NCBI GenBank assembly: GCA_963573305.1
Contig: OY754327.1
Coordinates: forward strand, 53,994,244 to 54,058,243
DNA length: 64,000 nt
Reading direction: 5' to 3'
Source: Pyrrhosoma nymphula
Taxonomy: Eukaryota; Arthropoda; Insecta; Odonata; Coenagrionidae
Shown: positions 50,301-62,300 of the stretch, one piece after another
Layout of the letters: each line of letters begins with the position of its first letter
How positions within the stretch are numbered: position 1 is the first letter of the stretch
Program-made: the position numbers and the translations under genes
Notes under the pieces: generated by a model
Database searches by the model: none
The model's input: the letters and a program-made list of their open reading frames with translations, nothing else
Told to the model about the DNA's origin: nothing

Positions 50301-53300
50301 CATCACCCTTTGAATGCCATTTTCATTACTTTAATGCAATTTTATGAAAGCATAACCATAAACCACGTCCTTGGATACCTACCAGAATTTGATCAACACG
50401 TGACTGATAGAGAACGTCGATTTTAAACGCATTTCCGGACCGCAGCCCTACCTTTCAAGCATGCGCAGACCCCGTATTAAACCAGAAGAGAGATCCCCAA
50501 AGCAGGATGCGCTACAGTCGGAATTGGCCACCTCTTGAATTCCGTGGTAGTCCCCGATCTCACCGTAGTCACCTTTCATCGAAGCTTCAAACGCTTGCAA
50601 CTTATATTCATCCACTCTTCCCAGAACCCATGCTTCGCCTCCGCAGAAGGCCGTCCTCCCCGTACGACCTTTCACAAGCCATTTCGCATTATATTTGCTC
50701 AGGGTTTCTGTCATCTATGCTCTCCTGAAACCGAAATCATCTTTTGCTAACGTAAATAGCTTCCAGATCACTTCAATAATACACCGATTAACGTTAAAAA
50801 TATTTCCCAGAATTTAAATTGCTGTATCTGCTCTAGCTTAAGGTGGCTGGGGTCATTTTTTTTTTCAGTGCACAGATTTGCGTGAAACTTTGCATAAGAG
50901 CTCTTATTAGTTGTATCTATAATAAAAAATAAAAAAAATGCATTTTAACGACTTGGGATTTTTTGCCATTCAATGCTATTCAAACGCGTAGCTGGTAAGT
51001 CACATGACATATATTTTGTAATACGTCGATTACATGTAAACAGATTTTCTTCTAAACGCGAAATAATGCATTTCAAATGATTATACTGGTTTCTAACGAA
51101 TATCAAGGTGGCAAGCTGAGTCAATAATTCGAAATAACGTTTTTAGATACCATTTTCGTCTAAATTTGGTACACCTACCGCGCCGAAAACTCGAGTGATA
51201 TCACATTTGAGGCAAAAAATGTAAAAGACGATTCTGGTATCATTTCCATTTCTGCATGAATGGTGAGTTCCACCACATAAACAGATGAACGCAAATGAAA
51301 TGTGGTCCTCCAATTTTTTTTCGGCTTACTTGAAAAATTATCACAATGGACACTCAATGACCCACGATTACAGCTTCAGCAACCTCAAGACTTGGTGAAT
51401 TATTCTCGGGCTCCTCATCCGCCCCTACCACCACCCGGGATAATCTCTCCATTATGGCTGAATTTGAGAGAGAGATTACTCTTCCATTATCTTCGGAAGT
51501 GTAAATGGTTCATCTACAATCCTGAATATGGTAGGAAAGCCTCCTTCCAAAACGTCGGCCATCATGAAGACTAGGGAGAAGTCCGAGAAAAACTTCATCC
51601 AAATAATTCGCTGGGAATGCCTGAGATATTTTAAGACTTTTTTCTTCAAAAGCCTCATCACTTCTTATTTCTCTGCCTAACGTTTTTACTCCCTTGAAGC
51701 CCGTTACACGATGCTTGATCCAGCACAAGACCTAGTATGCTAGCTGGTGCTTGATATTGAGGACGGAACCCAGTATGATAGAAACCGTGACAGAAGGTTT
51801 CACACGATCATTGAACTTGTGCTTGCGATGAAGCGGTACTGTCAGCAACTTTTGCGACCTGTTAAAAGAAAATTTCTATGAAAGAAGGTGACTTTTGGCT
51901 GCTGCAGTAATAGCAGGGACTGTCGAGACATTTTCATCGCACATTTTCGCCGCCAAAGACTGCGTAACACCCCCGATAAAGCGAGGCGCTGATTTAAAAA
52001 AATTGAAGATCGCCCTGCGACTGTAAAAGCTAACGTGATTGGTCGACGGATATTAGGCCCTACTGGGAGCTAGTAGCAAACTAGTACCGCATCAATTTCG
52101 AAATCAAGTTGCCCAGCGAGTATAATAGCTATCATGCTTGTTAGCCAGCATGCTGGGTCTATATCACTCGATACTGGAAAGCTATCATACTTGCGAGAAT
52201 CCTCGACCTGGTGCTGGATCAAGTATCGTGTGAAACGGGCTTTATGCATATTAGCTCACACAGCCTGTCTGCTTGTCTGTGTGCGTACAAACCCATTGAA
52301 GCGGAAGGTGTGGTGTTCGATTCCCTGCTAGAAAGATTATTTTTCTTCTTTTTTTCATAGCCGTTTTCACTTACATCTTTAGAAATTTTGTTTCCATCAT
52401 CGCATTGCCCTCTAAACTTTTTTTGCAATATATTACTGGCTAATTATTCATTAATGACGGCGATCACTTAGCCCTTGGACGTTGTGGGAGATGGAACGTG
52501 GTGAGTCAACAACTGTGATTATCGCTATTGAATGTCCAAAAATGAATATTAATGTCATATCGAATTAATAATGTTCCTAATGGTTGTCGAATGTCTGAAT
52601 AATTTGACATATCAGTGAAGATAGAATGATTTCCTTTCACAACTTAAACTTATTAGCAATGTGATAATACAATATTTAATGGAAAATATACCAGAAAACA
52701 ATGAAAAAAATGTAATTAAATGTGCTGAGAATATGAGACTTTCAAACGTGACGTAATGCATATGAAAATAAAGGGAATATAATAAAAATTTTGTTTTTAT
52801 GAGGTTATTTTTATTTTAGTAATGAGATAGACGAGATAAGATAAAGAAAGCGAGGCTGGTTATACAAGTAGGAGGTCACAAATGGAGGAATTAGAGAAAT
52901 TTAATTACTTGGGAAGTACGCTAGAAAAAAATGGGCATAGTAGCAAAAATATTATAAGGAGAATAGCGCTAGCGAAAGACGCGCTCAGCAATTAAGGTAA
53001 AGGCATGAAGAAGAGGCTGGTGAGGAGTTTGATAAGGAATGTAGCGTTGTATGGGGCAGGAAAGTGGACTCTTTAGAAAAAAAACGAAAATAGGCTGCAG
53101 GCGCTCGATATGTGGGTGTGGAGTAGGAAGGAGAAACTACGGTGTACAGTAAGGAAGTCAAACGAAGAAAATCTTCGTATGGTTGGTGAGGAAAGGAAAC
53201 TACTGCGGGGCTACTCTGTATGATCTCGGCATTTCCGAGCCTATAAAGTGACGAAATTTTGACGTCACAACCTCTAAAATGTCAAATAGGGCCGTTCAAA

Positions 53301-56300
53301 AGGTGAGATTTGTCGGGGGCAGTGACGTCACATCCACGGATTTTCCGTGGTTCGACCGTGTTGAGTTCTTACTGAATAAGGCCCCTGGATGAGATTATGA
53401 AGGGAAAAGTAAGTGTTTGGAAGAAGTAATAAAGGGCAAAGGGTTGGATGAGCAGGGAAGAGGAAGAATTAGTATAGATTTCATATACGGTATGAAGAAG
53501 GGTAGGACATACCTATACTGACAGGACGAAAGAAACATTATTGGTGGATAGGGCCTTGCACTTATAAAAATCTAGCGGAATTTTTTCTCACTTCCATTTG
53601 AAGCCTACCCTGAGATAACTATAATAATAACGGTAGTTTAGTAAAAATTGTTTGTTTTGGAAAATATTGTTGCATCTGAAATGCTATTTTCTCAAACCAC
53701 GACGCGAAACCCCTCCTATTCACCTTCTCAAAAATATTCAATAAAGAGTGTGGAGCACCATCAGGGTAATGACATGTAACTTCATTTCCGACCAACCTTT
53801 ACTCCTAAGTGGAATGTGAAACAATCTACTGGGGTGCGTCTGGTCACAGTCAACACATTTAAATAAAAAAAATAGACCTTCGAAGGTGTTGCAGGTATCC
53901 GCATGCTTGACTATGGTGAACTTTACTTTATGGAAATACGGCTGAATTCTTAATGACCCATAAAACTGTCTGCACTTTAGTTTACGGTGTGCGAGAGTAA
54001 AGAAAAATGTCAGCTACTGACCGCTGCCTTTCCCATTTCCGTATTTTTCATGGTGCTGCGAAAGGAATGGATGAACGATGCTGGGGTTTTTATTTGCTCC
54101 AGGGATTGACTCCTGACTCAGTCCACTACCTCAATATTAAAGACAGCCACCTTTACCAAATCATCCCCCAGTGTATTGATCCTTCCTTCCCAAGGTACGC
54201 TAGATTCATACCCGTGAAGCTGTACACATTTTAGAGAAGACGACATGGCCTCTATCTACAAGACAGAAGTCCATATCATACGATGACAGTTCTCTTTTAA
54301 CACCTCACTCCTAATCTCAAAACAATTCAGCCGACGCATTTGTTCAAGAACGAAGTTAAAAGTTACCGACTGAAAAACTAATTCACATTAGGTGTTTCTA
54401 AACGACCAGGAAAAAAATCATCTCCGAACGAGGGTTTTTGACAAGGAATTGAAACGGAGAGAGACAAAAACCTGACAAAGACCAAGGACCGAGAACTCGT
54501 GATACCTTCCAGCCACAGTTGCATCTCAGTTCATCATCATCTGAGTTATCTACCAGTGAAAGGTAGGTTATGATGAAAGTCAGAGAAAATCCATTAGACT
54601 CTTACACGTGCAGTGCTCTATCTGCCCCTAGTATTTCTTTCTTCATCTCAGTGTAAATCCTACCTTTCTTCATCCCGTCCATAAAACCTATTCTCTTTCT
54701 CCCCCTTCCCCGCTTGCCCAACATCCATCCCTCGATCACGGCCTTCAGCAAACAATCACCCCTCATTACCTCTTCCAGCCATCTACTGTGCCTAAATCCC
54801 CCTAATCTCATCCACACGTTTCCTCTCCTCACCCACCATGTCAACCACCTCCTCATTTGTCTTCCTTTCCGTACAACGCATCCCCCCCCAATCTCATCCA
54901 CAAGTTTGAATGTCCTGTGACTCCAACCAAATGATACAAATGAAGAAGGATACTTAGAAAACCTTAACCATCCTAAGTCTACTGCAGAGGCGAAGAAAAG
55001 TTGGTGGTGTATCAAGTACTGAAACGAGGAACTTCGAAAAAGCCTGATGGCGTTTTCTCAATGGACCGCTGAAGTTTTCATTTGGTCGGAAAATCCCTCA
55101 AACAATGCGAGCAATCACTGTTCTTTGTTCGACCAACTCGGTACGACTCGCGGGAGGACGATAACTGATAGCCGGCGATAGAAGTATTTTTTAAAACCAT
55201 GAATGGAAAGCATCTCAGTTGAACGGCGATCGCCGAAAAGAAGGAGAAAGCATGCGACCGATTGAAAAAAACTTTTTTCTTTTAACTCACCACTCCTTGC
55301 AATGGGACCTGGAGCGTGGCGGGCGTCGGTTGCGTCACGGGCACCTGCCAAACGTTTCCGTCGCCCGTCTGCGTCATCTTCTCGCTCGAGCAGACGTTCT
55401 TGGCCTCGCCGGGCGGAGGACCCGTGGAGCCGAGGGAGCCGCGCCTCTGGGCACCCGTGCCGTCGTCGTCATGGAGGAGGACAACGTCGCTGAACATGAC
55501 GCTGCTGCGGCGGCGATGCGAGGGCACCGGGCTCAGAAGGGACGCGGAGCCCTGAAAGATGTCGTAGGCATGTCGAGGTCATTGATGACAGAAGGGAATA
55601 GATGGAACCATAAAGTTGTTGAAGAACGAGAGATGGCGCCGTGCATACTCGGCCGGAAGCGAATTTGAAACCCATCAGAGGAAATGAAGTTTGGAAGAAT
55701 GTTTGAGAATTGCAGACAATAGCCACATCACGTGACCTGAGGCAGGTAATATACATATGAATGCATTTAAACCGTAAACATTGTATAAGTGAACTCGATA
55801 TTCTCAGGCGTAACTTTGTGAAAATCCATATTGACAGAATCAATACAAACTTTGTAAACTTCACAATTAATTTTATTTAATACGACCGGTTTCATCGCAT
55901 AGGCGACATATTCAGGTACATTTTCTAGTAAAGCACGGGATATATGGCAGGGGATATATGTAATGTATAGGCAGATGTCCAGGTTCAAAAGGCGTAGAGT
56001 ACTGTGACTTTTTGTGTTAGAATTTAGAAGAAAAATTATAAACAACATCCATTAACGCTAACAAATAGTTGGAAGACAATTGAAATATAAACTTCCAAGA
56101 AGAGATACAATATTATTATAGCTAATTCGGCGTAGACTCTTAGAAACAAATGAAAGATGGAGAGCGCACCTTTAGCTTACAGCCGCAACGCAGTCTGCAG
56201 TGAAAGTAGAAAGATGGCCACTTCCCGACGGCAGCGAAGAATCGGATGAATCAAAACTAACATAAGAGGGGTCTACATTAGTATAGACTCCTTGATGAGA

Positions 56301-59300
56301 ACATAGAGAGCTATCCATTCAATGTGTTGAAGTTAGCACAGAGCGTCAGCATCAGCGAACACGAACTACGCGTCGTTGAATGGAACGATGTGCGCTGAAG
56401 AAACGTCTGGTGACCTGCTGGCGGGTGCATTCTGTGGGTGCACGACAGTCACGGCCGAATGCTTTGTGTAAAGTTATCGAGTTCGATCAAAATAAGCACT
56501 TAAAAACGTAAGCTTTTTACCGCGGAGCGATAAAAAAGTTTACAATATCCTTGTTTGACGACTTTACGAAAAATCAATGCAAAAACAACTTTGGGGCTGT
56601 CCATAAATGACGTCCACACGATTTGGGGGGGGGGGGGGTTCACCACCTTGTGACAATGTGTGACAGGGGGGAGTCGGGGGAAAATTGTGTGACATCAGTT
56701 ATGGACAGCTCCTTTCGTGGATGAGGTCATCAATCCTTCATTTGTTGTTTAGCCCACATCAACTCTACTTCAGATATGTTTGAAGTGCGCTACCTAGTGC
56801 GCATTATCTGTAACGAATGGTAAGCAAGTGCACTGTGGTGTTGCGAAGTGATTAGCGCACTAGAGCGAATGCAAAGCTCCCGTATCTTTCCCCTTCGGCT
56901 AATTAGACGCTGGCCAATATTAGAACGCGTTTCCGAGTAAATAATGTCCTGTTTCAACAACACCCGTACGGACTGAGGTAGCAATTAGAACACCTGTAGG
57001 TCCAAATTGCCGAGGCAAATTACGTCCGTACAAGGTCGGTTTACCTTGTACGACGGGTATAAAGAAGGACCTCACGTCCTTAGAACTGTAACACGTAGTT
57101 CCTAACGCTACCAACAGCCCCCACACAGCTGAACTCGCTGCAGCACGGTGTCACAGCTGCAACGCCTATGTAGTGGGAATGGATTTATGGTTGTTGCGTC
57201 GATTCATTCCGGGAAATTAAACGGGGCATTAAACTGCGTCTAATGGGAGACGATATATACGATAGCTCGCTGTCCTCACCTCTCCGTTGCCCTCCCAGCC
57301 GTTGGTCACGGAGGGCACCCTCAGAAGTCCAGGTCGCCGTGGGCTGGCCAGCAGCTCCACGTCCGAAACCTCGGGGCTCGCCGTGGGGGCGTGGAGGAGG
57401 CCGTCCCCGCCGGTGCCCCCTCTGCCCCCGGGGCCGACTCCTCCTCCCCCTCCTCCCGCCTCTCCGTCCCCGCCTCCACCCCCGCCGCCTCCACCTCCTC
57501 CGCCCCCGCTCCCGCACAGCCCCCCCATCACCACGACCACCGGCGGGGGCAGGGTCCCCTGGGGGCCGGGTGGGGGCAGGACAGGAGGACCGGGGGCCTC
57601 CGCCCCCCGCCGCCTCCGCCTCCTCCTGCGGTGGTGGTGTCCGCCGTCCCCGCCGTGCCTCCGGTGGTGGATCCCCAGGGACCTGCCCCCTCCGCCCCCA
57701 GGGTCCCCCCCCTGCTGCTTCTCCTCCTTCTCCTTCCGGTTCCGGTACTTGTAGATGCGGTACTTCTTGATGAGTTTCCGCTTCCCGCGGCGCCACAGGT
57801 GGGCGATGTACTTGACGATCTCGGCGTAGCACGTGGACGGCTCGGAGTTGTTGGTGCTGGCGAGCGTGGAGGTCGAGTGAAAGCGCGCCCTCTCCATGCG
57901 CATGCGCTCCATTTCGCGCTTCTTCGTCTCCGAGAACTGCGTGGCGATGACCACGAGGCACAGGTTGATCATGAAGAAGGATCCGATCTGGGTAAGAGAG
58001 AGAGAAAGAGTAATAAGAATGGCAAAAGAGCAAGATCTGGATTCCTTCAACTGTTGAATGCTCTACTTTGCGGAATAACGATGACATAATGGGAGAAATA
58101 ATGAACTTTGTAATATTCCATTGGATTTATTTACCCAACCGGTTTCGACACTAGCGCGTCATTCTCAAGGGTACAGTCTCCAGTGGCTTTGAGACTGCAC
58201 CCTTGAGAATGACGCGCAGGCGTCGAACCGGTTGGGTAAAATAAATCCAATGGAATATTACAAAGTTCATTATTTCTCCCGTTAAAGCAAAATAAATAAT
58301 TTCCGGCGATATTGCTTGGAAATACGGCGATATTGAGTGTTCTACGGCGATTTTTATGTACGAAGTGGAAATGCAGGGTATTTATTGTATTTACCTTCTC
58401 CCTATGCCCACTTGGTGGTAGCTTTAACACATGTCCTCCTACAAGGCTACCAACAGATATTGTCAAATTGTACAATGTTAATGTATGGATTATTTCTGCT
58501 GAAGTAATATAAGAATAATTAACAGCAATTATCCACAATTGAAGTAAAACTTTAAAACAACCTAGGTTTCAATCCATACTCATCGTAATTGATGGTAAAA
58601 ATGTAACAGATAAAAAGGTAATATCAGGTAAGAAGTGAGTACCTGTATTCACTTTTTACCTGATATGGTATGCATAAATTGAGTTTTATTTTAATCGTGG
58701 AAAACTGCAATTAATGATTTCTAAATTTTACTATTGCAGGAAAAGAGCTCTGCGTATTATCCAGTGCCTGGATTTCGATTCCATCAAGGTACTAAGGCCG
58801 TGTTCCATTAACAGTTGAAGTGTACTAGCCGTATTTAATTTTCCTCAATTTCAAGAAGTGACGTCACAATGGACTTTTGGACCAACTTCACGACATCGAG
58901 AAACCGCTGATGCTACGGGCTCAGAGTAGGTGTATAAAAAGAGGCCAAATCGCGGTTGCTTCGTATGCCCTTTTATGTAAAGATTGTTGCGCGCATCTTC
59001 CATATTCTGAACCAATTCTTTCGGCGCAAAGCTTGAAATCATTGCCGTGCTCTATGTGATGTTTGACGAGTTGTATGTTTGCATGTGTACAAAAAGGAAA
59101 ATTGTGCAAATTATTCACTCACACCTGACTAAAAGCTCTTTAGGCATGAAAAGAAGGCAATTCCGAATAAAAGTGAGCATTAGGATATTCGCAAACCCGA
59201 TAATTATTAAAGGGGGGTGCACAATTTTGCTGTTCTTGAATTACATTTTTATTCTAAAAAACATCAAAATGAGACATGATGCTCATGATGGACATTTACA

Positions 59301-62300
59301 CCTGGAAAAGTTTTAAATGCCTATCGCGAGCATCATATCACATCTGCGATAGACTTTTGATTATTGCACAAAATGTTGCATGAAATAAATATAGGTATTG
59401 TAGTTCGATTCTTACCACAATCAATAGCACGAAGTAGATCCAGTCCCAGAAAGAGTGGGCGTCTTGAATATAATACATGATGTCTGTCCAACCTTCAAGA
59501 CTGATGACCTGTGAATAAAAATAAAGAAAACTACTTTAGTTTTTCTCCATTAATGAAAGGGCAGTTACAATAGGCCGGGAAATATTTTTTTTAAACATAT
59601 CTAAAAAATAAATCAAAAGCTGAATGCATAATATAAAAATGATCTTAGGCTTCAATTTAAATAAACAACAATACTATAGTCCTTAAATATTGTTCACAGC
59701 TAGTTGCAAATAGTGCGATCGATAGTCGTGGAAAATATTATATGGATACGGAAAATTTTTTTTTCCATGTGATATCCATATTTTTATGCGATATCATATA
59801 GTCCTTGTCCATATAGCTGAGACAGGTCCTAGTTTTTCCACCAAATTTTCATTGGCACTAAATTTCAGGATACTCATCTCATGAGGTTTCTGAGGTGCCA
59901 TCGTAGGCATTACGACAGGAATCAAATCTGGTCATGCGATGCTGTAGACTTCTAATTGGGCCAGAATGATAATTGAACTTTATGAAAATTGGTCACAATA
60001 ATTTCCCACAAGCGATTCCAAAAAAATGAATGCCAAGAGAAATTTTTGGGAATATGAAAAATCTCTTCAAGGAGCAATTCTTTTCAGCCATTGGTGGACG
60101 GCATTGGTGCTAAGTGATTCCTGATAGCACTGTACATACTTATTGTATATACTCATAATTAGAACAACATTTCAACAGTAAAAACCAAAAGTATTACCAA
60201 TAGTGAATGGTATTATGTGTTTACTTGTTAGCATCATAATACAGTAATGGATCCAAACTAGAAATTTTGAGATGCTAACTCTCAGGTTTAAGATAAAATA
60301 AACTTCTGTGAAGTTCATCTTGTTTTCGAAACTTGAATTTTTAAATTCCAAGTTCAAAGTAACATCAGAGAAGTCTACTCTTTTTGTGAAATATTGTTTT
60401 TGCGGAATGGTTCTTTGTTGATATGGAATTTTTTTATACTGTCCGCCGTTACTTTGAAATATAAAGGTTCACAAAATGTGTTTCAACGATTTACGCAATT
60501 TTCAAGTATGAAATTGGAACCTGAAAATGACGTAAGTCGGTGAAACGCGTTTGGTGAATCTTTGTATAATAGCAGCAGAGACTTCAGAAGAAGAATTGAG
60601 ATAGCGAGAGATGCGATCATTAATAGGAGGGAGCTGGTGACGGAGACCTAATTTAAGAATGTAAAGGTTGGCTAAGAGTTTAATATGGAGTTGCACAGTA
60701 CAGAATAGTGGACTATGAGAAAAGAGAACGAGAATAGGTTGCAGAAGTTTGACATATTGGGAAGTATGGGAATTACAAGTTTGAGGGCGTCAGAAAATTT
60801 ACCTTGGAGATACCTTACATTGGATTTACCTTGGAGATACCTTACATTGGTTTTACAGATTGGATTTACCTTAATAGTAAATAATGAAAATAAGATTTCT
60901 GATGAGATTAATCAAAGGGTAATGCGATGTAACAAGGCTTATTTTGCCAATTTATCCCTCCTCAAAAGGAAAACTTAATTGAAAATTTATAAATCATTGA
61001 TAAGACCAGTAGTTACATATATGGAGCTGAGATATGGGTCCTATCCAGACGAGATGAAGAAACATTTAGAAGATTTGAAAAGAAAATAATAAGGAGAATC
61101 TATGGCCCAGTTAAAGAAGGAGGAACGTGGAGAATAAGAATGAACTGTGAAATAAATGAAATATTGAAAGAGAAGGATATAGTTAGGTTCTCCAAGTCAT
61201 TGCAACTGTCATGGTTGGGCCATGTTGAAAGGATGGAAGAGTACAGAATGACCATATTGTTAATTAATTGCAAGATGGAAGGGAGTTGGAGGAGAGGAAG
61301 ACCACGCAAAAGACCTGAAGAGGACCTGAAGAGGACCTGAAGACAATGGGGATGGAAGATAGAGAGAGAAAACAAAAAGGAGAGCCGAATGGAGGCATAT
61401 AACATAGGAAGCCAAGGCCCACACCGGGCTGTAGAGTTGTGGAAGAAGAAGTTTGAGATATGGGTGTGCAGGAGTAGTGATGGGCCATTTAGGAACGGTT
61501 CGTTCCTTCGGAACGAATCCACTGATGGAACGAGAAGGAACGAATCCGGTTGTGGAAATATTCTCGTTCCAAAGGACCGAAAGTAACGAATGGACCAAAA
61601 GGATCCGAAGGACAGAAAGGAATCAAATAAAGGAAAGGATTCATAGGAACCAAAAGGATTCGAAGAACTGAAAGGAATGAAATCAAGGAAAGGATTCATA
61701 GGAACGAAGGACCGAAAGGAATCAAATAAAGGAAATGATTCATAGGAACGTAGGGAATCAATTGAATGAAGGAAATGCAATGTGATCAAAAATAATCAAA
61801 GGAAAGAGAGGACTCAACCAATTCGCAGAGATGACAGGCCAGGTACTTTGAAGAAGAGGATGGAATGACGTATGTTAATATGTTATACATCGAACGGAAA
61901 AATATTATAAAATAAATGTTGGCTTACAGAATTAATGCATCGGAGGTCCTCAAAAAACATTTAACAAACAACAGGCAAAGTAGGTGGTTGGAAGACATAA
62001 TGAGGGACGAAGGGTTGCTAAAGGCCGTGATCGAAGGGAGAATGTAGGGTAAGCGCGGAAGGGGAAGAAAGTGAAGGGCCTTAATGGCTGGGATGAAATG
62101 ACGTAGGACGTACGCTGAGATGAAAAAAAATTGTGTAAGGGGATAGGGATATTCGTCTGTGATAATCTTAGGAATCTCAGGAATTTTACTCACTTCCATT
62201 AAAACCTATCTCAACCGATAGTATACACTAATAATAATAGATACTATTTCAAATAAACGGTGGACAGTAAAAATAAACTTCTTTCATTTCAACATTGGTG

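Noticed and set aside
52245..52335. Functional tRNA genes at this and the other B-box sites (28.1, 28.2, 30.7 kb)
   Set aside because: No acceptor stem or complete cloverleaf can be formed; these are better explained as SINE heads.
57243..58089. Large plus-strand open frames opposite exon C (175, 155 and 232 codons)
   Set aside because: Pro/Ala/Ser-rich shadows of a GC-biased coding exon; no domains, and the minus frame is confirmed by IS6 and splice phases.
61100..61789. Minus-strand 229-codon frame rich in Ser/Phe/Leu
   Set aside because: It reads the complement of the 61.5-61.76 kb tandem repeat and a LINE fragment; low-complexity with no domain.
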